A stretch of DNA of 64,000 nt, taken from positions 1-64,000 of the forward strand of contig CAJTXV010000006.1 of NCBI GenBank assembly GCA_910584255.1, written 5' to 3'. Of the stretch, positions 27,763 to 36,269 are shown in pieces. Position 1 is the stretch's first letter; each line of letters starts with the position of its first letter. The notes beneath the pieces were generated by a model. The model was not told the origin of the DNA. It ran no database searches and worked only from the letters and a program-made list of their open reading frames with translations. The translations under genes were made by a program, and so were the position numbers. The DNA comes from an uncultured Bacilli bacterium (GTDB lineage Bacteria > Bacillota_I > Bacilli_A > RF39 > UBA660).

Positions 27763-28886
27763 TATAATCGCTCCTTCATAATATTATCATATATTTTTAT
27801 TAGATTTTCTGATTCTTTTTTTATATTAAATCTACTGCGTTCCAGTTCGTAATTTTTTTCTTTTCTCTCAAATTTTGAAAATTGTTTTATTGCAATATCT
27901 GCCCACTCTTTTTCATTTTTATTCAAAGATATAAATATGGTAGATTTTAGTATTTTAGTTTCTTGTGTCATATCGGTGGATAACAAACATAGAAGACCTG
28001 AGGCCTGTCCTTCAACGCCAACTACGGGAAGCCCTTCATATAAACTAGGAAGAATAAACATATCCATTGCTTGGTATAAAGCATTTGCATCATTCCTCTG
28101 TCCAAGAAATTTTACTGATTCTTCAATATCTAAAAGTTTTGCCTGAGTTTTTATCTCTTCTTGTAAAGGTCCCTGCCCAATTAATAAGAGAACTGAGTTT
28201 TTATTTTGCTTATGGATTTCATTAAAAATCCTAATTAGAAATTGGTGATTTTTCTGTTTTACAAATCTTCCAACATGACCAATTACTAACGTATCTTTCT
28301 TAATATTTAGTTCTTTTCTCATTCGATTTCTTATTTCTTCATTATAAGAAAACTTTTCTATATCAATTGCATTGTTTAATAGATATACTTTTCCCTGATT
28401 ATATGTCTTATTTCCAAATAGCCATCTTCCTGCCAGTTCACTACAACAAATATAGTCTGTTGCAAACACTTTGACAAATGGTCTTAATATTTGCTTTAAT
28501 ATATTTTTCTTCCATTCTTTTTTATTGGTTGTAGAGTGACCATGGACAATTCGAATAGGTACTTTAGCCCTTTTTGATGCAAATAATGGAAAAATAGACA
28601 TTGTACTAATATGAGAGTGAACAATTTTATAGTTTTCCTCCATTAAGGTTTTCTTCAATTGCTTTTGATATTTAATAGCTTTTTGATATGGAGGGATTAA
28701 TATAACTTTACCACCCATCTTTTCAATCTCTTCATATGGAATACAAGTAGAATCTTGATCACAAATAAAATCAAACTGTATTTTATCACGATCTATATGT
28801 CTATAGTAATTCATGACAACTGCTTCTACCCCTCCACCAAGCCATTTTCCCATAATCTGGGCAATTCTAATGGGACTTCCCTTCAT
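27762..28886 (-). CDS. GT4-family glycosyltransferase (EpsF-like)
   Basis: A 374-residue GT-B enzyme. The N-terminus RIAQIMGKWLGGGVEAVVMNYYRHID is typical of EpsF/CapM-type transferases, followed by HGHSTTNKKEWKK, IGHVGRFVKQKNHQFLI and the EX7E block PSLYEGLPVVGVEGQASGL. A perfect GGGAGGTG SD precedes the ATG. The terminator hairpin at 28903-28949 ends only about 16 bases before the start codon. Confidence 0.9.
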   Translation of the reverse strand: MKGSPIRIAQIMGKWLGGGVEAVVMNYYRHIDRDKIQFDFICDQDSTCIPYEEIEKMGGKVILIPPYQKAIKYQKQLKKTLMEENYKIVHSHISTMSIFPLFASKRAKVPIRIVHGHSTTNKKEWKKNILKQILRPFVKVFATDYICCSELAGRWLFGNKTYNQGKVYLLNNAIDIEKFSYNEEIRNRMRKELNIKKDTLVIGHVGRFVKQKNHQFLIRIFNEIHKQNKNSVLLLIGQGPLQEEIKTQAKLLDIEESVKFLGQRNDANALYQAMDMFILPSLYEGLPVVGVEGQASGLLCLLSTDMTQETKILKSTIFISLNKNEKEWADIAIKQFSKFERKEKNYELERSRFNIKKESENLIKIYDNIMKERL

Positions 28887-28902
28887 AACTTCACCTCCCT
28901 AC

Positions 28903-28949
28903 AAAAAAAGATTGAATGCAAAATACCCCTATTATTTGCATTCAATCTT
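28903..28949 (-). terminator. Strong terminator or attenuator inside the exopolysaccharide operon
   Basis: A perfect 15-base stem (AAGATTGAATGCAAA and its complement) with a 12-base loop is followed by seven T on the minus strand. It separates the priming transferase from the first glycosyltransferase. The remaining leader is only the SD and spacer, leaving no space for a promoter, so downstream expression needs read-through or antitermination. Confidence 0.85.
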
Positions 28950-28981
28950 CTTGTTTTATTTTGGTACCCTTTTTTATTCTT

Positions 28982-29662
28982 TTATTTAGCTCCATTTCTT
29001 TTTATTACAGAAATGAATGTCTTTCCAATAATTTTTAAATCAAAATAGATTCCTCTATGTTCTACATAATAAAGTTCTAATTTCTTTCTATCTTCATAGC
29101 TTGTACAACTTCTACCATTACAAGCCCACCATCCAGTAAGTCCTGGAGTTACACTTAAGAATTTTTCTTTTTCTGCTCCATATTTTTCAATTTCATCATC
29201 TACAACAGGTCTAGGTCCTACAATACTCATATCCCCTCTTAGAATATTAATTAGTTGTGGAAGTTCATCTAGGGATGTCTTTCTTAAGAATTTTCCTACT
29301 TTTGTAATTCTTGGATCCCTATCTAATTTAAAGTTTTCTTCCCATTCTTTTTTGATTTCTGGGTTTTCTAACATTTTTTCTAATCGTTCTTTTGAATCAG
29401 TATACATACTTCTAAATTTATATAAGTAAATATACTCTCCATTCTTTCCAATTCGCTTATGCTTATAGAATACTTTTCCTTTCGAATCTATTTTAATTAA
29501 AATCGCAATTAGTAAAAATATTGGACTTAATAAAACCAGTGATACGATGGATACAAAAAAGTCAAATACTCTTTTTACGAATAAATAGAAAAAATTATGT
29601 TTCCTAATCGTTAATGTTGTATTTTTCTCTTGTTGTTCAAGACCAATACTAACCCCGTTCAT
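28982..29662 (-). CDS. Undecaprenyl-phosphate sugar-1-phosphate transferase (priming)
   Basis: A 226-residue polyisoprenyl-phosphate hexose-1-phosphate transferase (PF02397). One hydrophobic hairpin near residues 28-52 is followed by the catalytic domain: FYKHKRIGKNGEYIYLYKFRSM, DELPQLINILRGDMSIVGPRP and the conserved C-terminal LTGWWACNGR. It transfers the first sugar-phosphate to the lipid carrier and so initiates the repeat unit. It lacks the large multi-helix N-terminal region of WbaP, like minimal PglC-type enzymes. AGGGGGAG SD. First gene of the operon. Confidence 0.92.
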   Translation of the reverse strand: MNGVSIGLEQQEKNTTLTIRKHNFFYLFVKRVFDFFVSIVSLVLLSPIFLLIAILIKIDSKGKVFYKHKRIGKNGEYIYLYKFRSMYTDSKERLEKMLENPEIKKEWEENFKLDRDPRITKVGKFLRKTSLDELPQLINILRGDMSIVGPRPVVDDEIEKYGAEKEKFLSVTPGLTGWWACNGRSCTSYEDRKKLELYYVEHRGIYFDLKIIGKTFISVIKRNGAK

Positions 29663-29686
29663 ACTACTCCCCCTAAATTGGGTACT

Positions 29687-29715
29687 ATAATATCATAAAG
29701 TCACTGAAAAATCAA
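29687..29715 (-). promoter_or_regulatory. Sigma-A promoter of the exopolysaccharide operon
   Basis: TTGATT (29715-29710), a 17-base spacer and TATTAT (29692-29687) on the minus strand, about 25 bases before the start codon of the priming transferase. Confidence 0.7.
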
Positions 29716-29792
29716 GGAAAAATTTCATTTCATTTTTGTCGTAGTTTGTCGAGCCAATACCTTTCATTATTTTATAATTATATCATAAGGTG

Positions 29793-29826
29793 TAAATAAA
29801 ATCAGGTCATTTTTGTAACCTGATTC
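29793..29826 (-). terminator. Terminator of the sigma/anti-sigma-like pair
   Basis: Eight-base stem AATCAGGT / ACCTGATT followed by TTTATTT on the minus strand, directly after the gene at 29831. Confidence 0.7.
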
Positions 29827-29830
29827 TTTT

Positions 29831-30442
29831 TTAATTCGTTAATTCCATAAAATATTGAAAATTATTATCTTGATATACTTTAATCTTCTTTTTCGTATTT
29901 GATTTATCTGTTCTATAAATAATATCAATTACTGTATTCGTACTTACTTGAAAATACAAAGTCTTACTCTCCTTTATAATCATCTTTTCTCCTACTAAAG
30001 TAACGATACCCGTAGATTGATTCCATGTATAAATTTTACCATTTCTAATACTGATTTCCATCTTGCTAGAATCCCCTTCTATCTCAAAGAGAATCGGAAA
30101 TCCAGGGACAGAAGACATTGCTTCATTATATCTTTTTAATGGAACTTGGATATTTTCCTTTAATTCCTTTTTTTCTTCATTTTCTTCTGTACTTACAAAA
30201 GCATAAATTTGAAAAAATTCCTTCTCTACTGAGTCTTTTTTCATTTGGCTTATTGGTTCCTTAATAAAGAATAAGCCACCAATTAAAATTAAAAGAATAA
30301 AACTAGTTACTAATATTACTTTAAAATTTTTTCTAATTGTAGATGTTTTTTCTTCTTGCATTCTACTCATAATCTTTTGAAAATTTTCATCTGAATCAAA
30401 TTCATTCTGTATTTCTTCTTTCATCTTTAAATTTCTTTTCAC
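29831..30442 (-). CDS. Membrane protein partner of an ECF sigma factor (putative anti-sigma)
   Basis: A 203-residue protein with a charged cytoplasmic N-terminus of about 37 residues, one transmembrane helix (VILVTSFILLILIGGLFFI) and an extracellular domain. It directly follows the ECF sigma gene, the usual place for an anti-sigma factor. No zinc-binding HxxxCxxC motif is present, so it is not a ZAS-type anti-sigma. The start is GTG 30442 behind AGGAAT; a later ATG at 30424 lacks an SD. The role is inferred from topology and position. Confidence 0.65.
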   Translation of the reverse strand: MKRNLKMKEEIQNEFDSDENFQKIMSRMQEEKTSTIRKNFKVILVTSFILLILIGGLFFIKEPISQMKKDSVEKEFFQIYAFVSTEENEEKKELKENIQVPLKRYNEAMSSVPGFPILFEIEGDSSKMEISIRNGKIYTWNQSTGIVTLVGEKMIIKESKTLYFQVSTNTVIDIIYRTDKSNTKKKIKVYQDNNFQYFMELTN

Positions 30443-30451
30443 AAATCATTC

Positions 30452-30985
30452 CTATTCCTTTCCGAAGGTTTCTTTTAACTCTTTTAAAGTTCGATATAAA
30501 ATATTCTTTACATTCGATTCATTTATATTTAATTCTTTTGAAATTTCTTTAATTGTTAACTCTAACCCATAATAAAGAAAAAATATTTTTGTAACAATTG
30601 GCTTTTTCTTTTTAATATACTCCCATACCTTTTTTGATTCCTCCTTATTAATTACAAAATCTAGTGTATCAAAATCATCTTTTATGGTTTCTATCCACTC
30701 TATCTCCTGTTCATTTTTTGAAAACAAGGAATAGGTTTTTATTTTATAGAATAGTCCATAGTACTTTTTTATCTTATTTTTGGCAACCCCTATTAAGAAA
30801 GCTTTCATTTTTTCTTCATTTATCGTTTTTCTTTCTAGAATCCGATAAAATTCTAGATAAGTCTCTTGCAAGATATCATTGACATCTTCTATATTATTAG
30901 AGTGACAAACAATATATTTCAGAATATCTTGATAAGTATTTTTATAAATATTTTCGAACTTTTTTTGACTCTCTTCTATTGTCAT
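30452..30985 (-). CDS. ECF-type RNA polymerase sigma factor
   Basis: A 177-residue sigma-70 family protein limited to regions 2 and 4. Region 2 includes the VNDILQETYLEFYRIL core-binding helix; region 4 is the helix-turn-helix LTIKEISKELNINESNVKNILYRTLKELKE. Paired with the membrane protein downstream. A TGAAAC -35-like element lies about 60 bases upstream, right after the preceding operon's terminator, but I find no matching -10, so autoregulation is only a suggestion. Confidence 0.88.
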   Translation of the reverse strand: MTIEESQKKFENIYKNTYQDILKYIVCHSNNIEDVNDILQETYLEFYRILERKTINEEKMKAFLIGVAKNKIKKYYGLFYKIKTYSLFSKNEQEIEWIETIKDDFDTLDFVINKEESKKVWEYIKKKKPIVTKIFFLYYGLELTIKEISKELNINESNVKNILYRTLKELKETFGKE

Positions 30986-31031
30986 TTTATCACCTTCACT
31001 ATACTATTCCATGTTTTATAAAAAAAGTTTC

Positions 31032-31060
31032 AAAAAAAGATAAGTGAATTTTTCTTATCT
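31032..31060 (-). terminator. Terminator of the ATPase/Toprim-like pair
   Basis: Seven-base stem AGATAAG / CTTATCT with a T-run on the minus strand, overlapping the stop codon of the gene at 31055-31624. Confidence 0.7.
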
Positions 31061-31624
31061 AACAGATGTTTTCTCTTTATTTTTAGCATTTTGTTTTTTT
31101 AATAAATCTGCAAGGTATAGTTCACCCTTTTTGTGTTTCTTTATTCTTTTATATTCTAGCAAATTTTCTATTAAATGACTTATATTCTTTTCCTTATAAT
31201 AGTTCTCTATAAATTTACTTGATTGGTTATATCTTCTTCCATTGTATATAATATTTTCTTTTGCAAATTCTTTCGCATCCATTTTACTCTTACCAAATTT
31301 AGAAAATAAGTTTTCATTTATAATCATCAGTATTTCTAACTCTGGTTTGGTGCAGTACCTAAAAATATTTTCTTTTAATATAATATTTTTTAATTCTGGA
31401 GGAATTTTTAACTCATCATTTTGTGTATCCCCAATTCGATATATAATTACAGGTTGATTGTAATGCTTTAGTTCAGATTTTATCATTGCACTATTTAAGT
31501 TTCTAAGATGATAGGGTCTTAATCCGATTAAGTCATCTCTATTAAATTCTAATTTATTATAATCTAATAAAAGATTCATAATGGTCTCTTCATTATTCCC
31601 TTCACACATGAGCAAATATTTCAT
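31055..31624 (-). CDS. Putative Toprim/RloB-like nuclease partner of an AAA ATPase
   Basis: A 189-residue soluble protein. The N-terminal strand ending in CEGNNEET (Glu at 8 and 13-14) followed by a helix, and a later strand ending in YRIGDTQND (Asp66, Asp70), match the order of Toprim acidic residues. KPELEILMI resembles the conserved FExWLL segment of RloB/AbiLii proteins. The C-terminal third is basic. The ATPase gene upstream overlaps it by one base (TAATG), so the two are made together, as in AbiL, PARIS and OLD-type defence pairs. No full family match is claimed. Confidence 0.55.
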   Translation of the reverse strand: MKYLLMCEGNNEETIMNLLLDYNKLEFNRDDLIGLRPYHLRNLNSAMIKSELKHYNQPVIIYRIGDTQNDELKIPPELKNIILKENIFRYCTKPELEILMIINENLFSKFGKSKMDAKEFAKENIIYNGRRYNQSSKFIENYYKEKNISHLIENLLEYKRIKKHKKGELYLADLLKKQNAKNKEKTSVR

Positions 31625-32760
31625 TACATTAATTCCTTTTTAAATTTCATTAATGCATCATAATCTACATCTGTATCAAAGGCATTTTCATAATATTTCT
31701 TACTTTTTAATAATTCTGGTCTAATTTTATATTTTTCATACATATTTTCAAGTTTAATATACTGATCATATTTACTAATATAAATATTATCACTTCGATC
31801 AAAAAGATCTAACAACTCACAGTAATGTGTTGTAAAAATTAAAGTTGCATTCTTTTTATTGACCGATTTATCCTTATATAGGTTAATTAAGTTTTCTACT
31901 AATGTTTTATGAAAGTGAATTTCTATTTCATCAATAATCAAATCTAGTCCATTTTTTAATGAAACTATAACAAATGCAAATAGCGCTAGTCCCTTGTTGG
32001 TTCCGCTGGATAATATTTCGTATAATTCTCTACTAGATACTTCTTGTACTTCTCGATTTTTGTATTTAATTTCGAACTTGTTTTCACTTTCCATTTTTAT
32101 ACCTACAATATGATCATCAAACATTTTTACAGTGGATTCTAACAATTTCAAATTTGAATCAAAAGCATTGTAGAGTTCAAATATTTTGACATAATCATGA
32201 TAAGAAATATCTTTATTAGAATAATACATCCCTCTTAACTCAATATCCCTTAATAATAAATAGACTATAGAAGTATCTTCTGGCAAATTAACATTCGTCT
32301 TCATTTCTTCATATTTTTTATAATCAAATAGATTTTTACTATGAGATTTCTTATAGTTCCGTTTGAATAGACGTTGATTTTTAAATAATATACTTGTGTC
32401 ATTCATCATATTTTTATTTTTACATAGATCAGTTACATAACGATATAAAGCACCCTCATGATAAAAAGTAACATCAATATTTATTATTTTATTACCAAAT
32501 CCAAACAAATTGTTTGCGGAATGAATTCTATAATCTGAAAATATATCATAAATGAGTTCCAGTAGGTCTGTTGTTGTCGTCTTTCCTGATGCATTTTTTC
32601 CAACAATACCAATTGTCTTATATACAAATAAATCTTCATCAATTTCATGAAGTTCAAATTCCTTGTCTTCTTGCGTTTTATTTGCGATTGGAACAAAAGA
32701 AATAGTAAAATTATCTTCACATAATTTAAAATGATTGGCAACGACTCTTAAAAGTTTCAT
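31624..32760 (-). CDS. SMC/ABC-like AAA ATPase (AAA_15/AAA_21 type), putative defence
   Basis: A 378-residue ATPase with split ABC-like motifs. Walker A is GKNASGKTT (about 54-62), the ABC signature-like SSGTNKG is at 251-257, Walker B with catalytic Glu is LDLIIDE (272-278) and the H-loop is TTH at 310-312. The middle region is helical and divergent. This is the architecture of overcoming-lysogenization-defect and RloA-type ATPases. These commonly sense phage or DNA damage and control a nuclease encoded next door, which fits the neighbour at 31055-31624. Sensing target unknown. Confidence 0.75.
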   Translation of the reverse strand: MKLLRVVANHFKLCEDNFTISFVPIANKTQEDKEFELHEIDEDLFVYKTIGIVGKNASGKTTTTDLLELIYDIFSDYRIHSANNLFGFGNKIINIDVTFYHEGALYRYVTDLCKNKNMMNDTSILFKNQRLFKRNYKKSHSKNLFDYKKYEEMKTNVNLPEDTSIVYLLLRDIELRGMYYSNKDISYHDYVKIFELYNAFDSNLKLLESTVKMFDDHIVGIKMESENKFEIKYKNREVQEVSSRELYEILSSGTNKGLALFAFVIVSLKNGLDLIIDEIEIHFHKTLVENLINLYKDKSVNKKNATLIFTTHYCELLDLFDRSDNIYISKYDQYIKLENMYEKYKIRPELLKSKKYYENAFDTDVDYDALMKFKKELM

Positions 32761-32884
32761 ATTCTCTCTCCCTTTCTACCTACATTGTACTACAAAAATA
32801 ACAAAAAATACATTTTTTTTGTTATTTTTATTATTTTTTGCCTTTTATCTCCACTTTTTCTACAATTTTATAGAGATAAACACA

Positions 32885-33394
32885 CTATTTGTTTATCTCT
32901 TCTTTATTTTCTAATATATTTTCAAATTTGTTTATTTCTTTTCTATTTTTGTACTTTGTACGAATGGTTTCTTTTATTTCTCTATTCATACTACTTTGAT
33001 ATCCAATAAATGGTTCATCGCCAATGATGAAATATGGAACACTTCTTTTTCCTGTCTCCTCTTTAAATTCTTCCTTAAAAGAATCCATAATTTTTCCATT
33101 TTCTTCGTTATCCCAAACCTCAAAACCATAAACATTATAATACTTTCCATAATTACTTCTAATACTCTCTAAAAATCTAAATAATTCTTCACAATGAGGA
33201 CAACCACTTCCCCAAAACACATAGATATTTATTTTTTTAGATTCTTGAGAGATATCTTCTAGTTTTGCATCTTTTAGAATGATTGTATTGGATTGTTCAT
33301 CTAAATAGTCTTGGTAGTACTCGTTCGCTATATAAACACTAGTACCTATAATGATAATAATTATAATTGCTAAAATATTACTTTTTGTTTTCAT
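32885..33394 (-). CDS. Membrane-anchored thioredoxin-like protein
   Basis: A 169-residue protein with one N-terminal membrane helix (ILAIIIIIIIGTSVYIA) and an extracellular thioredoxin fold. The active site is FWGSGCPHCEEL (CPHC, like DsbA) and the cis-Pro is in KRSVPYFIIGD. The ATG overlaps the stop of the arylsulfotransferase gene by one base, so they are co-translated. A paralogue lies at 62241-62852. It could be a disulfide oxidase, isomerase or reductase at the surface. Confidence 0.85.
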   Translation of the reverse strand: MKTKSNILAIIIIIIIGTSVYIANEYYQDYLDEQSNTIILKDAKLEDISQESKKINIYVFWGSGCPHCEELFRFLESIRSNYGKYYNVYGFEVWDNEENGKIMDSFKEEFKEETGKRSVPYFIIGDEPFIGYQSSMNREIKETIRTKYKNRKEINKFENILENKEEINK

Positions 33395-35358
33395 TAAAAG
33401 TCTACATACTCTCCTGTATTATAAAGAACTCCATCAATTTCTAGATAAATAGAATATTTTCCAATTAAACTATCCAAATTAATATATTTTGTTACCATAA
33501 TGCCATTTTCATCTTCTTCTTCCGTAAATATATCTACACATAAAGCAGTATATGGTTTTTTACTAATTACTACATTATAATATTTCCAATTCATATTACG
33601 ATAAAGTACAATCTTTACTTGATTGGTTCTTAGGAATTGCCCTTTTACTACCAATCGATCTATTTCTTTAGTGATTTCAATTTTATGAGACTTGTAGTCA
33701 TCATCTATCTTCTTAGTGGATACAAACGGATTAAATTTTTCCTTCTCTACTTCTGTTTTTCCTAAACTTCCAAGTCTTGTTGCCTCACCAAGTTTAAATT
33801 TTTCTTGGTCACTATATAGACTCATTTTCTCTACTCGATAATTATTGGTAGGTAGTTTTAATTCAAATACAACTTCATCATTTATTAACTCCACTGTATC
33901 TGATACAAGAGTTGCATCTTTACTAAATCCTGCAGGTTGATTCGAATTTTTTCCATCTACATAGACAATTCCACCAGAGTGAACAATATAATGATCCTTT
34001 TCTAAGTAATCAACATCTGAAATATAAGGAGAATAGAACTCACTGCCACGATTTTTACCATATTCCCATACTTGCTCAATTGTCATGTTTTTTGTATCTA
34101 TTTTGTACATGACACCCCTAGTATAGCTATCTTCTGCTTTCACATATTCTTCTTTCACTTTTGATTTATTATTTCCATTATCCAGTAAGAATACATATCC
34201 TTCTGGTGTAATCATTGAAGCATGTTGACTCCATTGCCATTCGAAGTTATCTCCTACTGGTTTAAAAAAATACTTTTGATACTCTTTTCCCCAAGAGGTA
34301 GAGTCCCCTAAAATCCAATTCAACTCTCCACTTTCATAATCAATATTAACTACTGCATCTTGATGACGTCCAGATAAAGTGATAGAGTTTGTTTTTTTGT
34401 CATACCAAACTGCATTGTTATGAAACCAATCGTAGGATGTCCAATTTTCACTCTTTCCATCTTCCATCGGTAAAATATCCTTTAAATCGAATCTTTTTAC
34501 AATCTTTCCCGTTTTACGATCTAATTCTACAATGTAATCTTCTACAGTTCCATCTTCATTATTAAAGTCATCACTCGCTACTAATAAATTTCCATTTTCC
34601 ATTTCATAATAGTCGTGATGGTATCCACCTTCTAAACTAAATTCTGTATAGATTTTTCCAAGTAGATCCATTTCATATAAACCTGTCATATAATAAGGGC
34701 TATTAATTAATCGTTCTGTACTAACTAATAGATGTCCATTTTCTAACCGATCTATTTTCCATAATGCATAATTTTTTAAATACCAACGAACATCTCCATT
34801 TACATCATAAGCAGTTGTATATCCGATACTAGAAGGTGTATAGAAATATAAATCATTCGTTAATTTCTCAGTTTTTTTACTTACACTTGCTTTTAAAATC
34901 ATATTTTCTGGAAGTTTGTCTGTTTGAATAGAAAGCTCCTTACTTACTGTTTCTCCCTCCTCTTCATACTCAATTACTACCTTATTCTCTTGATCTGCAT
35001 AAAGACCATAAATTGGTAGTTCATGTTTCTTAGATAAAGAAAAAGTATGTGTATAAGTCGTTAATTCATCTTTTCCAGTAATCGTTACTTTTGGACTTAC
35101 CTTATCCTCTGTTTCAAATAAAACAAGCGCCGTTAAAGGTGAAATTCCATAAGGGTCTACGATTACATTCGGATTTTCTATCGTGTACCCTTTTGTTTTA
35201 AATTTTTTTTCTTTCTGATACTGTTCTTCTGTTAAACTAGTGATTACATGCACTTCTTTTTTATTTTCATACCGTTGATTTTGAACATTTGAAAAAACAG
35301 CGATACCAAATAAAATAATTATAATTGCACTCAAAATTAAAATTCCATTTTTTTTCAT
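33394..35358 (-). CDS. Arylsulfotransferase (AssT) family protein
   Basis: A 654-residue exported protein with an N-terminal signal anchor (about 5-22). The central beta-propeller carries the residues used by PAPS-independent AssT: YHHD (247-248), WFHNN (313), GRHQD (331-332) and QHA (379), the order of E. coli His252, His356, Arg374 and His436. AssT moves sulfate between phenolic compounds, with transient sulfation of the last His. Only one Cys is present (TALCVD, near the C-terminus). A thioredoxin-like gene follows in coupled translation. Substrate unknown. Confidence 0.85.
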   Translation of the reverse strand: MKKNGILILSAIIIILFGIAVFSNVQNQRYENKKEVHVITSLTEEQYQKEKKFKTKGYTIENPNVIVDPYGISPLTALVLFETEDKVSPKVTITGKDELTTYTHTFSLSKKHELPIYGLYADQENKVVIEYEEEGETVSKELSIQTDKLPENMILKASVSKKTEKLTNDLYFYTPSSIGYTTAYDVNGDVRWYLKNYALWKIDRLENGHLLVSTERLINSPYYMTGLYEMDLLGKIYTEFSLEGGYHHDYYEMENGNLLVASDDFNNEDGTVEDYIVELDRKTGKIVKRFDLKDILPMEDGKSENWTSYDWFHNNAVWYDKKTNSITLSGRHQDAVVNIDYESGELNWILGDSTSWGKEYQKYFFKPVGDNFEWQWSQHASMITPEGYVFLLDNGNNKSKVKEEYVKAEDSYTRGVMYKIDTKNMTIEQVWEYGKNRGSEFYSPYISDVDYLEKDHYIVHSGGIVYVDGKNSNQPAGFSKDATLVSDTVELINDEVVFELKLPTNNYRVEKMSLYSDQEKFKLGEATRLGSLGKTEVEKEKFNPFVSTKKIDDDYKSHKIEITKEIDRLVVKGQFLRTNQVKIVLYRNMNWKYYNVVISKKPYTALCVDIFTEEEDENGIMVTKYINLDSLIGKYSIYLEIDGVLYNTGEYVDF

Positions 35359-35446
35359 TGTTTCTTCCTCCTGATTTCATTTTATCAAAATTTTCATTTT
35401 CCTTAAATAAAACCCTAGTTGAATTTACTCAACCCCAAGTTGAATC

Positions 35447-36157
35447 TTAGTTTTTACACTCTTCTAATTGTAATGGTACTTTATAAAAAGTAATTTTCCC
35501 CTTTATATCTGTAGCTTCAATTTCTAAATATAGACTATCTTTAGAATAATTTTTATAAGTTTTTGAATAGTCATCAATATGAAAATTTACTTTCTTTAAA
35601 AACTCTTCTAACGTAATCGAAGGTTTTTCTTGATAGTGATAATTACTAATTTCTTTTTTTATCTTTTCATCTACTTCATACAAGGTACATTTCATCTCTT
35701 GATATTGGTTTTTTTCAATTGCCCCACCACAATATGAGATATCAGAAATATAAATTGCTGATTTTTTATGATTATAAGCAATACTACCAGATACTAAGAA
35801 ATTATCACAACTAGAAGAAATTGGTTTCATTTCAAAATCCTCAGAATGAATCTGTTTTACTATCATTACTCCTATGATGAAAAGAATTAAAAGAAGAAGA
35901 AGAATCCATTTTGTTTTATTTTTTTTACTTTTTTCTTTCTCTTTTTCTTGTACTTTCGCATCTAAAAAGTCATCTAATGGAATATTATAATCTTTACACA
36001 TTTCTTTTAGCACAAAAAGATCTGGAATATTCTTTCCATTTTCCCATTTGGATACAGCTTGATAAGTTACGCCATATTTTTTAGCAAATTCCTGTTGTGT
36101 CAGATGATGTTTTGTTCTTAATTCTTTAATTAGTTTTCCAATTTTCTCTTGATTCAT
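35447..36157 (-). CDS. Membrane-tethered XRE-family regulator
   Basis: A 236-residue protein: an HTH_XRE DNA-binding domain (residues about 4-60, LTQQEFAKKYGVTYQAVSKWENG), a Lys/Glu linker, one transmembrane helix (WILLLLLILFIIGVMIV) and an extracellular C-terminal domain of about 120 residues with three Cys. The design suggests that an extracellular signal alters DNA binding. Start at 36157 behind an AGTAGG SD; the longer frame adds 33 residues that do not fit. Divergent from the secreted-protein gene at 36270, its most likely target. Confidence 0.8.
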   Translation of the reverse strand: MNQEKIGKLIKELRTKHHLTQQEFAKKYGVTYQAVSKWENGKNIPDLFVLKEMCKDYNIPLDDFLDAKVQEKEKEKSKKNKTKWILLLLLILFIIGVMIVKQIHSEDFEMKPISSSCDNFLVSGSIAYNHKKSAIYISDISYCGGAIEKNQYQEMKCTLYEVDEKIKKEISNYHYQEKPSITLEEFLKKVNFHIDDYSKTYKNYSKDSLYLEIEATDIKGKITFYKVPLQLEECKN

Positions 36158-36190
36158 ACGTTTCAACCTACTTATCATTTGTTTATATTT

Positions 36191-36196
36191 ATTATA
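36191..36196 (-). promoter_or_regulatory. Extended -10 element of the XRE gene
   Basis: TGTTATAAT on the minus strand (TGn extended -10, hexamer at 36196-36191), about 34 bases before the start codon. No good -35 is visible, which is usual for extended -10 promoters. Confidence 0.5.
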
Positions 36197-36269
36197 ACAT
36201 GGTTCTATCAAAACGGAAAGAATGAGAAATTTAACAAAATACGATATACTAACCAAAAGGAGGTTCTAC

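Noticed and set aside
30986..31037. ECF-type autoregulated promoter with TGAAAC
   Set aside because: The -35 looks right but no CGT-like -10 appears at 15-17 bases, so I list it only as a remark under the sigma-factor gene.
32484..32741. An 85-codon frame on the same strand as the AAA ATPase
   Set aside because: It lies in another frame inside the ATPase N-terminus, where the Walker A reading is unambiguous, and it has no SD.
32871..32899. Ten-base stem AGAGATAAAC / GTTTATCTCT at the end of the thioredoxin-like gene as a terminator
   Set aside because: The T-rich side is on the plus strand, where there is no gene to end; on the minus strand no T-run follows. It may still stabilise the mRNA end.
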